Assembly: GCA_017456055.1 (NCBI GenBank)
Contig: JAFTKC010000008.1
Coordinates: 46,601-110,600 of the forward strand
Source of the DNA: Clostridia bacterium
Lineage (GTDB): Bacteria > Bacillota > Clostridia > Christensenellales > Borkfalkiaceae
Direction: 5' to 3'
DNA: 64,000 nucleotides
The notes beneath the pieces were generated by a model. That model saw nothing but the letters and a program-made list of their open reading frames with translations, was not told the origin of the DNA and made no database searches. Both the position numbers and the translations under genes were made by a program. Positions 16,976-27,156 of the stretch are shown one piece after another; the stretch's first letter is position 1, and every line of letters begins with the position of its first letter.

Positions 16976-18226
16976 GTGGATTTCAATTTAGAAAATATAA
17001 AAAAAGAATATAGTAATTGCGACTGTGGGCAGAAGCACGTTCTCAATATTAAAGACGTGGTAATTGAGAGTGGAATTACTTCTCAAGTGGGTGAAATTCT
17101 TAAAAAGAACGGATTTAAGAGTAAACTTTTATTCGTTGCTGATAAAAACACTTTAGGCGCAAGCATTGGAATTCTAGAAAGCCTAAAAGACTTTTCCTTA
17201 ACTAAAAAAATTTACGTTGACCTTAGAGAAGCCACGATAAGTGAATCTAAAGTTATTATGGAATTACTTAAGGATAACGACGGGGTTATTGCCGTTGGTA
17301 CGGGTTCTATTCACGATATATGTAGATATGCTTCGGCAAAACTAAGTAAGCCTTTGTGCCTTTTTGCAACTGCGCCTAGTATGGACGGATTTGCGTCTTA
17401 CTGCGCGCCTTTAACCGATGGAAATTTTAAGATTACTTATCCCGCAAAATCTCCCGAAGTTATTATTGCCGATACTAAAATCTTAGCAAAATCCCCCAAA
17501 CACCTAAAAAGCGCTGGATTTGGAGATATGGTGGGTAAGTACGTTGGTCTTATTGATTGGAAAGTTTCTTCGCTTATTACGGGCGAGTATTTTTGTCAAA
17601 AGGTTTGGGACTTAACTAAAACTGCCACCGATTATATTATGAGTTTGGCAGATAGAATTACTTTAGATGACGAAGAGAGCGCTTCTAGTGTGTTTAAGGG
17701 TTTGCTCTTGACGGGAATTGGTATGAGTTTCGTTAAAAATTCACGTCCTGCAAGTGGCACGGAACATATACTTTCGCACTTTTGGGAATGTAAAAAACTT
17801 CTAGAGGGCAAACTCTCTGATTTTCACGGCAAAAAAGTTGGCGTGGCAACTCTACTTATTATGAGAGAATATGGCGAACTTGCAAAAAAAGAAAGAGTAA
17901 AGGCAAAAAAAGAAGTGGTAGATTGGGAAGACGTCTACTATAATTACGGAGCGTTAAAGGACGAAGTTATTGCCCTCAATACGCCAGACACCATAACCGA
18001 CGGCGTTTTACTAAGTAAAATTGAAGAAAATTGGCCAAAAATAAGAGAAATTATCTTGTCGATGCCTAGTTATGAACAAATTAAACTTGCTATGATAAAA
18101 GCAGGATGCGCCTTAACGACCGAAGAAATAGGGGTTAGCGAAGAACTAAAAGAGCAAGGCTTAAAATATCACCCCTTTATGAGAAGAAGAATGTCGCTTA
18201 GAAGGCTTTCAAATATGATTGAATAA
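16976..18226 (+). CDS. araM: sn-glycerol-1-phosphate dehydrogenase (AraM/EgsA type)
   Basis: The 416-residue protein reduces dihydroxyacetone phosphate to glycerol-1-phosphate, the stereoisomer used in archaeal lipids and in Bacillus heptaprenylglyceryl phosphate. Visible are the NAD-binding VGTGSIHDICRYA near residue 102, APSMDGFASYC, and metal-ligand regions SAGFGDMVGK (Asp near 184), GTEHILSHFW and DFHGKKVG (His). The start is GTG at 16976, one base after the lipoprotein stop with AAGGGAGA upstream, so translation is coupled. No prenyltransferase partner (PcrB) is in the window. Confidence 0.9.
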   Translation: MDFNLENIKKEYSNCDCGQKHVLNIKDVVIESGITSQVGEILKKNGFKSKLLFVADKNTLGASIGILESLKDFSLTKKIYVDLREATISESKVIMELLKDNDGVIAVGTGSIHDICRYASAKLSKPLCLFATAPSMDGFASYCAPLTDGNFKITYPAKSPEVIIADTKILAKSPKHLKSAGFGDMVGKYVGLIDWKVSSLITGEYFCQKVWDLTKTATDYIMSLADRITLDDEESASSVFKGLLLTGIGMSFVKNSRPASGTEHILSHFWECKKLLEGKLSDFHGKKVGVATLLIMREYGELAKKERVKAKKEVVDWEDVYYNYGALKDEVIALNTPDTITDGVLLSKIEENWPKIREIILSMPSYEQIKLAMIKAGCALTTEEIGVSEELKEQGLKYHPFMRRRMSLRRLSNMIE

Positions 18227-18233
18227 TTAATTT

Positions 18234-18265
18234 AACCCAACGCAAATTGCGTTGGGTTATTTTTT
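18234..18265. terminator. terminator after the G1P dehydrogenase gene
   Basis: Arms AACCCAACGCAA (18234-18245) and TTGCGTTGGGTT (18247-18258) are followed by ATTTTTT on the plus strand. It lies between convergent genes and may also act weakly on the minus strand, where the T tract is poor. Confidence 0.87.
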
Positions 18266-19067
18266 ACGCTAATTTAAGAGTTAGAATAGAAGCCGAAATT
18301 ACTGCGGCGTCGTCTTCCGAGGTATTATATAGAGAAAGGGTATCTCCACTGGTTAAATTTAGCAAAATCGTTTTAGAAGAAGAGTTTGTATCGGCAATAT
18401 AAAGAACTTGGTTGGTAATAGCCGCTCCGTTTAAATATAAGGTGATGGTGTAGTCGGTTGTGTTGGGAACTGAATCGGTAATACCTGAGAAGAAAGAAAC
18501 CAAGTACGTGCCGTCTTCAGTTATATTTACCGCATTATCGCTTACAGACATTGTTGAGGTAGGCGTAGCCACTCCTAAAGTGATGGGGATTATTTCTCCC
18601 GCTTCAACGGTAGAAGCCGTTCCAACGGCGTAGAGAGAATCGTTAGTTCCCGCAGGACCTTGAGGACCAACCGGACCTTGTGGACCTACTGCACCGGTTG
18701 CACCAGTTGCCCCGACGGGGCCTTGAGGACCAGCAGGACCAATTGGACCTTGCGGACCAACTGCGCCAGTTGCGCCAGTAGCACCCGTAGCGCCGACAGG
18801 ACCTTGTGGACCAACAGGACCAACAGGACCTACCGCACCAGTCGCACCAGTCGCTCCAGTTGCTCCGGTTGCACCCGTTGGACCTATTGGGCCAACCGGA
18901 CCTTGAGGGCCTATTGGACCTCTTGCGCCCGTAGCACCCGTTGGACCTACAGGACCGCGAATATATCTAACACAGCAACAATTATTTCCGTTATTTGCGT
19001 TAAAACCCGATCTGCCGTTTATTGCATTAGAACAATTACAGCCGAACGAGTCAAAAAATGAACTCAT
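18264..19067 (-). CDS. collagen-like repeat protein (BclA-like exosporium type)
   Basis: The 267-residue protein has a Cys/Asn-rich head (C10, C12, C30-C32), then 34 uninterrupted Gly-X-Y triplets (residues 38-139: [12 protein letters not shown]), then a roughly 128-residue C-terminal domain starting NDSLYAVG. That tail ends in an [11 protein letters not shown] strand and resembles the beta-jellyroll (C1q/TNF-like) trimerisation domains of BclA-type exosporium filaments. Repeated Thr in GAT could be glycosylated. AAAGGAGG precedes the ATG. Upstream lies a plausible sigma-K-type promoter rather than a sigma-A one. Sporulation in this organism is inferred, not shown. Confidence 0.85.
   Translation of the reverse strand: MSSFFDSFGCNCSNAINGRSGFNANNGNNCCCVRYIRGPVGPTGATGARGPIGPQGPVGPIGPTGATGATGATGATGAVGPVGPVGPQGPVGATGATGATGAVGPQGPIGPAGPQGPVGATGATGAVGPQGPVGPQGPAGTNDSLYAVGTASTVEAGEIIPITLGVATPTSTMSVSDNAVNITEDGTYLVSFFSGITDSVPNTTDYTITLYLNGAAITNQVLYIADTNSSSKTILLNLTSGDTLSLYNTSEDDAAVISASILTLKLA
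18651..18956 (-). repeat. Gly-X-Y collagen triplet array, 34 units
   Basis: The stretch encodes 34 consecutive Gly-X-Y triplets in nine-base-like submultiples (GGACCTTGTGGACCA and related words on the plus strand). Recombination between such repeats often changes array length between strains. Confidence 0.92.
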
Positions 19068-19093
19068 AATTTTTCCTCCTTTGCGTTCTAATA

Positions 19094-19121
19094 TATTCTA
19101 TGAAAAAGAAAAATTATTTGT
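19094..19121 (-). promoter_or_regulatory. possible sporulation (sigma-K-like) promoter of the collagen-like gene
   Basis: On the minus strand, CATAGAATA (19094-19102) fits the sigma-K -10 pattern CATAnnnTA, and an AC (19120-19121) stands 17 bases upstream as its -35. The short -35 carries little information, so this is suggestive only, supported by the gene's exosporium-like product. Confidence 0.45.
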
Positions 19122-19129
19122 TAATTGCA

Positions 19130-19159
19130 TTGACTTTAGTTTTTGCGTTGTAGTATAAT
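19130..19159 (+). promoter_or_regulatory. sigma-A promoter of the AbrB-like / ABC exporter / uvrBA operon
   Basis: TTGACT (19130-19135) and a perfect TATAAT (19154-19159) are 18 bp apart. The predicted start, near 19166, leaves a 35-base leader that carries a palindrome. Confidence 0.75.
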
Positions 19160-19170
19160 TTGTATGAAAA

Positions 19171-19186
19171 GTATGAAAAATCATAC
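19171..19186 (+). promoter_or_regulatory. palindrome GTATGA-4-TCATAC, likely operator
   Basis: GTATGA (19171-19176) and TCATAC (19181-19186) form a perfect inverted repeat with an AAAA spacer, and a third half site TGTATGA lies just before it (19161-19167). It overlaps the transcription start region and ends next to the AGGAGGG ribosome site. Its place suggests binding by the first gene's AbrB-like product or another repressor (inference). Confidence 0.5.
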
Positions 19187-19199
19187 TAGGAGGGTAAAT

Positions 19200-19397
19200 A
19201 TGGTTAAAGAAGAAGATAAATTTTTGTTTGGTATTTGCAAGGTGGGCGAAAGAGGACAAATAGTTATTCCAAAAGATGCACGTGAAGTTTTTAATATTAG
19301 CCCAGGTGATAGTCTTATAGTATTGGGCGACAAGAAGAAAGGCTTGGCGCTTGTTAAGGCAGAAGAGTTTAGAGATAAATTAGAGGGAGAAGACTAA
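19200..19397 (+). CDS. AbrB/SpoVT-type DNA-binding regulator
   Basis: This 65-residue protein has a swapped-hairpin AbrB domain: GICKVGERGQIVIPKDAREVF then NISPGDSLIVLGD, covering residues 10-44 (two adjacent pieces). I choose ATG 19200 because AGGAGGG (19188-19194) stands five bases upstream; an earlier in-frame ATG at 19143 lies upstream of the predicted -10 box. Its stop overlaps the ABC ATPase start by one base (TAATG). It probably senses or autoregulates the operon through the upstream palindrome (inference). Confidence 0.85.
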   Translation: MVKEEDKFLFGICKVGERGQIVIPKDAREVFNISPGDSLIVLGDKKKGLALVKAEEFRDKLEGED

Positions 19398-20311
19398 TGG
19401 AAGAAATCATCAAAATTGTAAACCTTAAAAAGTATTTTGATACTGTTAAGGCTGTAGACGATATATCTTTTTCGGTTAGAAAGGGGGAACTCTTTGCGTT
19501 TTTAGGAATAAACGGCGCGGGAAAAAGCACCACTATTTCTATAATGTGTGGAACTTTAGAAAAAGACTCGGGAGAGGTTTTTGTTAACGGAGAAGATATT
19601 GATAATTCTCAAAACTTCAAAAAGAGTATAGGAGTAGTGTTTCAGTCTTCAGTGCTAGATAAATCTCTTTCCGTTTACGATAATCTTAAGAGTAGGGCAA
19701 GTCTATATGGTATAGTTGGAGACGCTTTCACCAAGCGTTTAACTGAACTTGCCAAACTTTTAGATTTTAAGGATATTATTAAAAGGCAGGTTAGTAAACT
19801 TTCGGGTGGACAAAAGAGAAAGATTGATATAGCGAGAGCCTTGCTTCACAGCCCGAAAATTCTAGTTTTAGACGAGCCTACCACAGGGCTTGATCCAAAG
19901 ACTAGAATAACCATTTGGAAGGTTATAAACGATTTGAGAGTTAATAGTGAAATGACGGTGTTTTTAACCACTCATTATATGGAGGAAGCGGCAGACGCAG
20001 ACTACGTGGTTATTATTGACTCTGGTAAAATCGTTGCTAAGGGAAGCCCCGTTCAACTTAAAAACGAATATACGGCTGACTTTTTGTATTTATATGACGT
20101 GACCGAAGAGCAAGTAAAAAGTCTAAATCTTCCGTTTGAAAAGATAAAAGACGGGTATAAGTTAAACGTGGAAAATACGGCTATGGTCACCAAGTTAATA
20201 GGGGAAAACCCCGATATATTTATTGATTACGAGGTGACTAAAGGCAAAATGGATTCGGTTTTTCTAAACGTCACGGGAAAAGCGCTATCTAACGGGGAGG
20301 AATCAAAATGA
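19397..20311 (+). CDS. ABC exporter ATPase (DrrA-like)
   Basis: The 304-residue ATPase has Walker A GINGAGKST (near residue 37), signature LSGGQKRKIDIARAL near 137, Walker [12 protein letters not shown] near 158 and the switch His in TTHYMEE. The roughly 90-residue tail is typical of drug or daunorubicin-type exporter ATPases. It overlaps the AbrB-like gene by one base and the permease gene by four (ATGA). The substrate is unknown; the neighbourhood of uvrBA suggests protection from a toxic, possibly DNA-damaging compound (inference). Confidence 0.92.
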   Translation: MEEIIKIVNLKKYFDTVKAVDDISFSVRKGELFAFLGINGAGKSTTISIMCGTLEKDSGEVFVNGEDIDNSQNFKKSIGVVFQSSVLDKSLSVYDNLKSRASLYGIVGDAFTKRLTELAKLLDFKDIIKRQVSKLSGGQKRKIDIARALLHSPKILVLDEPTTGLDPKTRITIWKVINDLRVNSEMTVFLTTHYMEEAADADYVVIIDSGKIVAKGSPVQLKNEYTADFLYLYDVTEEQVKSLNLPFEKIKDGYKLNVENTAMVTKLIGENPDIFIDYEVTKGKMDSVFLNVTGKALSNGEESK

Positions 20312-21213
20312 GTGTTTTTATCGCAATGTTTAAAAGAAACGTTAAACTTTTCTTTAAAGATAAGGGCTTATTCTTCACTTCTTTAATTACTCCACTAATT
20401 CTTCTCGTTTTATTCGTTTCATTTTTAGGGAACGTTTATAAGGATAGTTTCGACCAGATTTTTACGGCGTTAAAATTTAACGTAGACGAGTCGATTATAC
20501 AAGCGTTAGTTAGTGGGCAACTTTTATCTTCTCTTTTGGCAGTTAGTTGCGTGACCGTTTCTTTTTGCTCTAATATGTTAATGGTGCAAGACAAGGTTAA
20601 CGGCGTTAGAAAAGATTTGCTTATTACTCCTGTAAAGCGTTCTACTTTAGCCTTTTCCTATTATTTGGCTTCTTTAGCGAGTACGCTTATAGTTTGCTAC
20701 ACGGCTTTAATTGCTTGCTTTATTTACGTGGCTATCGTCGGTTGGTATTTCACGTTTATCGACGTGCTTAGCCTTGTTTTAGACGTGTTTATTCTAACCA
20801 CGTTTGGAACGGCGTTATCTTCGCTAATAAACTATTTTTTGTCTTCTCAAGGTCAAATTTCGGCAGTGGGTTCGATTGTGAGTTCAGTTTACGGATTTAT
20901 TTGCGGTGCGTATATGCCGCTTTCAAATCTCGGCGAAGGCTTAAGAAAGGTTATAATGTTTTTGCCTGGTACTTACGGCACTTCGTTAATGAGAAATCAC
21001 GCTCTAGGTAGCGCTTTTAGTAAACTTGAGGGAGCAGGTTGTTCTCCACAAGTAATTGAAGAAATTAAAAATTTAGTAGATTGTAATATATTTTTCTTTG
21101 AAAATAAGGTTTCTATTGGTACAATGTATATAGTAGTTATTTCTACCATTGCAGTATGCGTTGGAGCGTACGTGTTAATAAACGTATTAAGTAAAAAGAA
21201 AAAGGGTGTATGA
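20308..21213 (+). CDS. ABC-2 type exporter permease
   Basis: The 301-residue membrane protein has a cytosolic [16 protein letters not shown] start and six predicted helices (about residues 23-43, 70-92, 113-140, 145-165, 178-205 and 268-293). It has the ABC-2 motif [20 protein letters not shown] near residue 190. It pairs with the ATPase gene, overlapping it by ATGA, and itself overlaps uvrB by ATGA, so all are one coupled operon. Confidence 0.9.
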   Translation: MSVFIAMFKRNVKLFFKDKGLFFTSLITPLILLVLFVSFLGNVYKDSFDQIFTALKFNVDESIIQALVSGQLLSSLLAVSCVTVSFCSNMLMVQDKVNGVRKDLLITPVKRSTLAFSYYLASLASTLIVCYTALIACFIYVAIVGWYFTFIDVLSLVLDVFILTTFGTALSSLINYFLSSQGQISAVGSIVSSVYGFICGAYMPLSNLGEGLRKVIMFLPGTYGTSLMRNHALGSAFSKLEGAGCSPQVIEEIKNLVDCNIFFFENKVSIGTMYIVVISTIAVCVGAYVLINVLSKKKKGV

Positions 21214-23171
21214 AAAAGATAGATTTTAAGTTAAAATCAAATTATTCACCTACGGGTGATCAACCTCAAGCCATTGAAAAGTTAGTGGAAGGCATTAACG
21301 ACGGGCTTAGAACGCAAGTTTTACTAGGAGTGACGGGCTCTGGTAAAACCTTTACTATGGCTAACGTCATAGCAAGGGTGAATAGACCTGCACTAGTAAT
21401 TGCGCACAACAAGACTCTCGCTGCGCAACTTTGCAACGAGTTTAGGGAGTTTTTCCCTGAAAATAGAGTAGAATTTTTCGTTTCCTACTACGATTACTAT
21501 CAACCTGAAGCCTATATTCCGTCGACCGATACCTACATTGAAAAAGACCTTGCTATAAACGACGAAATAGATAAACTTCGCCACTCGGCAACTTGTTCAC
21601 TAGCAGAGAGAAGCGACACTATCGTAGTTGCTTCCGTTTCGTGTATTTACGGATTAGGTGCGCCTGAGGACTATTATAGGCTTGCCGTGTCCATAAGACC
21701 AGATGACCAAATATCAAGAGACCAACTTATGAGAAAATTAGTTGGTATTCAATACGAGAGAAGAGACGTGGATTTTTCTCGTTCTTCATTTAGAGTTAGG
21801 GGAGATACGGTGGATATTTTCCCATCTTCTAATACGGAAATTTTTATTAGAGTGGAGTTTTTTGGTGACCAAGTGGATAGAATTTGCGAGTGTGAATTCG
21901 TGACGGGCAGAACCGTTGCCGAATTAAAACACGCCGTAATATTCCCTGCAAGTCACTACGCCGTGGCAGAAGAAAAATTAGAGAGAGCGCTTGCTATAAT
22001 TGAAAGGGATAAAGACCAAGAAGTTTTATATTTTAAGGAAAATGGAAAACTTATAGAAGCGCAAAGATTAAGAGAGCGTACCGATTACGATATTGAAATG
22101 ATAAGAGAGATTGGCTTTTGCAAGGGTATAGAAAACTATAGCCGTTATTTCGACGGCAGAGAGATTGGCCAGCCACCATTTACACTCTTAGATTATTTCC
22201 CTAAAGATTTTATCGTGTTTATCGACGAATCGCACATGACTATTCCACAAATTGGCGCAATGTATAACGGAGATAGGTCGAGAAAGACGAGTCTAGTTGA
22301 ATACGGCTTTAGGCTAAAGTCTGCGTTCGACAATAGACCTTTGACCTTTGAAGAGTTTGACGCTAGAATAGGGCAAATGATATGCGTTTCGGCAACGCCT
22401 GCTAAATACGAACTTGGTGAGGCGGGGCAAGTGGTGGAGCAACTTATTCGCCCTACGGGTTTAATAGACCCTGAGATAACAGTTCGTCCAACCAAAAATC
22501 AAATTGACGATTTATTAGTGGAAATAAATAAAGAGGTTTCGTTAAAACGCAGAGTTTTAATAACTACTCTAACTAAAAAAATGGCTGAAAGTTTAACGGA
22601 ATATCTTAAAGATAACGGCGTAAAGGTTAAATATATGCACAGCGATATTGACACTATGGAGCGAATAGAAATAGTTTCGGGTTTGCGTACGGGTGAGTTT
22701 GACGTTTTGTGTGGAATAAACCTACTAAGAGAGGGGCTAGATATTCCTGAAGTTGGGCTAGTTGCCATTTTAGACGCAGATAAGGAAGGTTTTTTAAGAA
22801 GTGAAACTTCCTTAGTTCAAACGGTGGGTAGAGCGGCTAGAAACGCCGACGGCAAGGTTATAATGTACGCTGACGTTATTACCGGCAGTATGAAGCGAGC
22901 AATCGACGAAACCAATAGAAGAAGAGCCGTTCAGCAAGAATATAATAAAGAGCATAATATTACGCCTAAAACCATAATTAAAAAGGTTGTAAACACTCTA
23001 GAAATAACCAAGAAAACGGATAGGACGAAAGATATTAAAAAGGCTGATATTCCACAAGAAATAGAAAAACTTAAGGCGCTACTTAAAATTGCGTCTAATA
23101 ACCTTGACTTTGAAAGGTGTATTGAAATTAGAGATACCATTACCAAGTTAAAACTTAAACTTAGAAAATAG
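21210..23171 (+). CDS. uvrB: UvrB, excision nuclease subunit B
   Basis: The 653-residue protein is the damage-verifying helicase-like subunit of UvrABC repair. It has Walker [14 protein letters not shown] near residue 40, the beta-hairpin [17 protein letters not shown] near 95, DEXD-type FIDESHMT near 337, motif [12 protein letters not shown] near 535 and a C-terminal UVR motif (615-650) for UvrC contact. The ATG overlaps the permease stop. uvrC is not in the window. Confidence 0.97.
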   Translation: MKKIDFKLKSNYSPTGDQPQAIEKLVEGINDGLRTQVLLGVTGSGKTFTMANVIARVNRPALVIAHNKTLAAQLCNEFREFFPENRVEFFVSYYDYYQPEAYIPSTDTYIEKDLAINDEIDKLRHSATCSLAERSDTIVVASVSCIYGLGAPEDYYRLAVSIRPDDQISRDQLMRKLVGIQYERRDVDFSRSSFRVRGDTVDIFPSSNTEIFIRVEFFGDQVDRICECEFVTGRTVAELKHAVIFPASHYAVAEEKLERALAIIERDKDQEVLYFKENGKLIEAQRLRERTDYDIEMIREIGFCKGIENYSRYFDGREIGQPPFTLLDYFPKDFIVFIDESHMTIPQIGAMYNGDRSRKTSLVEYGFRLKSAFDNRPLTFEEFDARIGQMICVSATPAKYELGEAGQVVEQLIRPTGLIDPEITVRPTKNQIDDLLVEINKEVSLKRRVLITTLTKKMAESLTEYLKDNGVKVKYMHSDIDTMERIEIVSGLRTGEFDVLCGINLLREGLDIPEVGLVAILDADKEGFLRSETSLVQTVGRAARNADGKVIMYADVITGSMKRAIDETNRRRAVQQEYNKEHNITPKTIIKKVVNTLEITKKTDRTKDIKKADIPQEIEKLKALLKIASNNLDFERCIEIRDTITKLKLKLRK

Positions 23172-23188
23172 AATTAATGGAGAAAGAT

Positions 23189-26011
23189 ATGATTGAAAAT
23201 CTTGTTATCAAGGGAGCAAGAGAAAACAACTTAAAAAACGTAAATCTATCAATTCCTAGAAATCAACTCGTGGTTTTTACGGGTATTTCGGGAAGTGGTA
23301 AGAGCACTTTGGCTTTTGAGACTATTTATGCAGAAGGACAAAGACGATACGTTGAAAGTTTATCAAGTTATGCAAGAATGTTTTTGGGACAAATGGAAAA
23401 GCCGGACGTAGATTCAATAGAGGGGCTTTCTCCTGCAATATCAATCGACCAAAAAACCACTTCGCATAACCCACGTTCTACCGTCGGTACGGTGACCGAA
23501 ATTTACGACTACTTTAGACTGCTTTTCGCTAGAGTAGGAATTCCACATTGCCCAAAATGTGGCAGGGAGATTTCTCAACAAACTATCGACCAAATAACCG
23601 ATAAGGTAATGGCTTACCCTGAGGGAACTAAAATTTTAATAAATGCGCCCGTTATTCGTGGTAAAAAAGGCGAATATAAAAAGGAACTCGCATCTTTTAG
23701 AAAGAGCGGATACGTTAGGGTGGAAGTAGACGGAATTATTTATAATCTAGACGAAGAGATTAACCTAGATAAAAACATTAAACATAACATCAGCGTCGTT
23801 ATAGATAGACTTGTCGTTAAAGATGGAATAGAAAAACGCCTTTTTGATTCACTAGAAACGGCTATAAAACTCGCCGACGGAATAGTAGTCGTTAGCGTAG
23901 TAGACGGAGAAGAGCAAACTTTTTCAACCAAGTATTCTTGTCCCGATTGTGGAATTAGCATTGAAGAAATCGAGCCTAGATTATTTTCCTTTAACAATCC
24001 TTTCGGCGCTTGCCCAGAGTGTCACGGACTAGGCTTTAGAAACGTTATCGACGAAGCATTAGTCGTTAAAGATCCCGAACTTTCTATTCGTCAAGGAGCA
24101 ATGACCGTCACCGGTTGGAATTTAGATAGCGGAAAGATGGCTGAAATGAATTTTAATTCACTTGCTAACCATTATGGCTTCAGTTTAGATACGCCCGTTA
24201 AAGACTTGCCGAAAGACATTTTTAATATGCTACTTTACGGAAACGACGGCGAAAAGATAAAAATGAGTTATCAAACTAAGACCTTTAGTGGTAGTTATAT
24301 GTCTGCTTGGGAGGGAATAATTCCTAATCTAGAGAGAAGATATAGAGAAACTACTAGCGATTATACCAAGATGGAAATCGAAAGATATATGGTAGTTTCG
24401 GCTTGTAATACTTGTCACGGAAAAAGGCTAAGAAAAGAAGCCCTAGCAGTAAAAATCGGTGGAAAAAATATCGCCGAACTAACCGACACGTCAGTCGTGG
24501 AGTTGATTGAGTTTTTAAACGGTTTAACCTTTAGTACAACTAGCGAACTTATCGCACGACCTATTCTAAAGGAAATTAACGTTAGACTAAACTTTCTAAA
24601 AGACGTTGGTTTAGGATATTTAACTCTTTCTAGAAGCGCAAACACTCTCTCGGGTGGTGAGGCGCAAAGAATAAGGCTTGCAACTCAAATTGGTAGTGGG
24701 CTTACGGGGGTATTGTATATTCTAGACGAGCCGAGCATAGGACTTCATCAAAGGGACAATCAAAAATTACTAAACACACTTAAAAAACTTAGAGATTTAG
24801 GCAATACTCTAATAGTTGTTGAGCACGATGAAGAAACCATTAGAGAAGCCGATTTTATAGTGGATATAGGGCCTAGAGCGGGCGTTCACGGTGGCGAAGT
24901 GGTGGCGCTCGGTAGCCCTCAAGATATAATGAACGAGCCAAAATCTTTAACCGGTGATTATCTAGCAAAAAGAAGAGAAATTAAAGTTCCCGAAGTTAGA
25001 AAAGTTCCCGACGGAAGATGGTTAAAAATTTACGGCGCTAAGCAAAACAACCTTGATAATATCGACGTTAAAATTCCAGTAGGTTTAATCACGGCTGTCA
25101 CGGGCGTTTCGGGTAGTGGAAAGAGTTCGCTCGTTAACGAAATTATCTATCCTGCCCTTGCAACAAGGCTTAATAGGGCAAAGATGCGCGACGGAAAAAT
25201 GGATAAAATCGAGGGAATTGAAAACTTTGACAAGGTTATCGCCATAGACCAATCGCCAATCGGCAGAACGCCGAGAAGTAATCCAGCAACTTATACGGGT
25301 GCGTTCACTCATATTAGAGATTTGTTTGCGTCAACTTTAGATGCTAAAGAGCGTGGCTACAAGGCTGGCAGATTTTCATTTAACGTTGCAGGGGGCAGAT
25401 GCGAACATTGTGAGGGTGACGGCATAAAGAAGATTGAAATGCATTTTCTTCCCGATATGTACGTTCCTTGTGAAGTGTGTGGCGGAAAAAGATATAATAA
25501 AGAAACTCTTCAAGTAAAATATAACGGTAAAAATATTAGCGACGTTTTGGATATGACCGTTGACGAAGCGTGTGAATTCTTTGCTAAAATTCCGTCTATA
25601 TTTAATAAGATTAAAACCCTTAAAGACGTGGGGCTAGGGTATATTAAACTCGGTCAAAGTTCCACCACGCTTTCTGGTGGAGAGGCGCAAAGAGTTAAAC
25701 TTGCAACCGAACTATCTAAGAGAGCGACGGGTAAAACATTATATATTTTAGACGAGCCTACGACTGGGCTTCATACCTACGACGTACAAAAACTTTTAGG
25801 GGTTATTGAAAGACTTCAAAGTATGGAAAACACCATTTTGATTATCGAACATAACCTAGACGTAATTAAGGTGGCAGACTATATTATTGACCTTGGACCT
25901 GAGGGTGGCAACGGCGGTGGTAAAATAGTCGCAGAAGGTAGCCCCGAAGAAGTTTCGCTAGTCCCCGAAAGTTATACCGGACAATTCTTAAAGGATATCT
26001 TAATTAAATAA
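23189..26011 (+). CDS. uvrA: UvrA, excision nuclease subunit A
   Basis: The 940-residue ABC-type ATPase recognises DNA damage and loads UvrB. Visible are the first Walker [14 protein letters not shown] (near residue 30), zinc-finger cysteines CPDC...CPEC (about 253-283) and CEHC...CEVC (about 737-766), the second Walker [14 protein letters not shown] near 641, and two LSGGEAQR signatures. I prefer ATG 23189 over 23177 because GGAGAAAG lies just before 23189 and the length then matches the family. It lies 17 bases after uvrB and is followed by a terminator. Confidence 0.96.
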   Translation: MIENLVIKGARENNLKNVNLSIPRNQLVVFTGISGSGKSTLAFETIYAEGQRRYVESLSSYARMFLGQMEKPDVDSIEGLSPAISIDQKTTSHNPRSTVGTVTEIYDYFRLLFARVGIPHCPKCGREISQQTIDQITDKVMAYPEGTKILINAPVIRGKKGEYKKELASFRKSGYVRVEVDGIIYNLDEEINLDKNIKHNISVVIDRLVVKDGIEKRLFDSLETAIKLADGIVVVSVVDGEEQTFSTKYSCPDCGISIEEIEPRLFSFNNPFGACPECHGLGFRNVIDEALVVKDPELSIRQGAMTVTGWNLDSGKMAEMNFNSLANHYGFSLDTPVKDLPKDIFNMLLYGNDGEKIKMSYQTKTFSGSYMSAWEGIIPNLERRYRETTSDYTKMEIERYMVVSACNTCHGKRLRKEALAVKIGGKNIAELTDTSVVELIEFLNGLTFSTTSELIARPILKEINVRLNFLKDVGLGYLTLSRSANTLSGGEAQRIRLATQIGSGLTGVLYILDEPSIGLHQRDNQKLLNTLKKLRDLGNTLIVVEHDEETIREADFIVDIGPRAGVHGGEVVALGSPQDIMNEPKSLTGDYLAKRREIKVPEVRKVPDGRWLKIYGAKQNNLDNIDVKIPVGLITAVTGVSGSGKSSLVNEIIYPALATRLNRAKMRDGKMDKIEGIENFDKVIAIDQSPIGRTPRSNPATYTGAFTHIRDLFASTLDAKERGYKAGRFSFNVAGGRCEHCEGDGIKKIEMHFLPDMYVPCEVCGGKRYNKETLQVKYNGKNISDVLDMTVDEACEFFAKIPSIFNKIKTLKDVGLGYIKLGQSSTTLSGGEAQRVKLATELSKRATGKTLYILDEPTTGLHTYDVQKLLGVIERLQSMENTILIIEHNLDVIKVADYIIDLGPEGGNGGGKIVAEGSPEEVSLVPESYTGQFLKDILIK

Positions 26012-26015
26012 TAAT

Positions 26016-26051
26016 AAAAAAGCGTTTTTTCTATTGAAAGAACGCTTTTTT
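26016..26051 (+). terminator. terminator after uvrA
   Basis: AAAAAAGCGTT (26016-26026) pairs with AACGCTTTTTT (26041-26051), ending in a T run. The loop region also has minor pairing. Confidence 0.87.
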
Positions 26052-26099
26052 ACGTGGTTTTTAAAATTTGTTAAAAAATTTTTTGTAAAAAAAAGGAAA

Positions 26100-26127
26100 T
26101 TGCGAAAAAAAAGTGTATTTATATATG
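26100..26127 (+). promoter_or_regulatory. weak candidate promoter for dgt-dnaG-rpoD
   Basis: TTGCGA (26100-26105) and TATATG (26122-26127), 16 bp apart, are the best pair I see in the very AT-rich 26052-26150 stretch. Other alignments are possible, so the position is uncertain. Confidence 0.35.
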
Positions 26128-26160
26128 AAAGTATAAATTTTGCTTTGGGGGAAAGGATAC

Positions 26161-27156
26161 TTGAAAGAGAAAACTTCTAAAATGGAAGAGATGTTTTTAT
26201 CACCTTACGCTAAAAAATCTATCGACACGGTGGGTAGGCTTAACGCCGAAACTCCTTGTCCTATGCGTACGGAATTTCAGCGTGACAGAGATAGAATTAT
26301 TCACTGCAAATCTTTTAGAAGATTAAAAAACAAAACGCAAGTTTTTTTCTCGCCTGAGGGAGACCACTACAGAACGAGATTGACGCATACTTTGTCCGTT
26401 TCGCAAGTGGCAAGGTCGATTGCAAGGGCACTATCTCTAAACGAAGATTTAACCGAAGCAATTGCCTTAGGGCACGACTTAGGGCATACTCCTTTCGGGC
26501 ATTCGGGGGAGAGAATTTTATCTAAACTTAATCCAAACGGCTTTTCTCATAATATTCAATCTGGAAGAGTTGTAGACTATCTAGAAAAGGACGGCAAAGG
26601 GCTAAACTTAACTCGCGAAGTAGTGGACGGAATAGTAAACCATAAAATGTCTTGCACGCCGTCAACTTTAGAGGGTATGGCTGTAAATATTGCCGATAGA
26701 ATTGCTTACGTTAACCACGATATTGACGACGCTATCGCCGGTGGATTTATAAGCGTTAGCGATTTGCCGAAATCCACAGTGGAAATTTTAGGCACGGACT
26801 CTTCGCAAAGAATAAACGCTATGGTTTATTCAATTTACGCGGAAAGTGACGGCAAAAATAAGGTTGAAATGCAAGAAGAAGTGGCAAAAGCCACTCTTGA
26901 ACTTCGCTCTTTCTTGTTTGAGAGAGTGTATAACGATATAACATTTAAAAAAGAAGAGGAAAAAGCCGATCGTATGATAACGGCACTTTACGGCTATTTT
27001 AAGAAAAATCTTAAACTATTGCCCGAATTTAACTATAAAGAACTAGAAAATTACGACGTGGACACCGTGCTTTGCGATTACATTTCAAGCATGTCCGACG
27101 GGTACGTGGTAAATCTTTTTACCGAACTTTTCGTGCCTGATAAGTGGAAGTATTAA
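26161..27156 (+). CDS. dgt: dGTPase-like dNTP triphosphohydrolase
   Basis: The 331-residue HD-domain protein hydrolyses dNTPs to nucleosides and triphosphate. The metal motif is spread over THTLSVSQVA (His), GHDLGHTPFGHSGE (His-Asp near residue 102) and RIAYVNHDIDD (Asp near 180). I start at TTG 26161, preceded by AAAGGA with five-base spacing; other choices are TTG 26140 or ATG 26203, which lack a good RBS. It heads the conserved clostridial dgt-dnaG-rpoD order and abuts dnaG directly. Confidence 0.88.
   Translation: MKEKTSKMEEMFLSPYAKKSIDTVGRLNAETPCPMRTEFQRDRDRIIHCKSFRRLKNKTQVFFSPEGDHYRTRLTHTLSVSQVARSIARALSLNEDLTEAIALGHDLGHTPFGHSGERILSKLNPNGFSHNIQSGRVVDYLEKDGKGLNLTREVVDGIVNHKMSCTPSTLEGMAVNIADRIAYVNHDIDDAIAGGFISVSDLPKSTVEILGTDSSQRINAMVYSIYAESDGKNKVEMQEEVAKATLELRSFLFERVYNDITFKKEEEKADRMITALYGYFKKNLKLLPEFNYKELENYDVDTVLCDYISSMSDGYVVNLFTELFVPDKWKY

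Noticed and set aside
18651-18956. Short regular repeats considered as a CRISPR array
   Set aside because: The units are 9-base coding triplet groups with no unique spacers; they encode collagen repeats.
18660-19061. Antisense open frame opposite the collagen-like gene
   Set aside because: It arises from the periodic Gly-X-Y codons read backwards (Arg-Thr-Asn-Trp-like repeats) and has no RBS.
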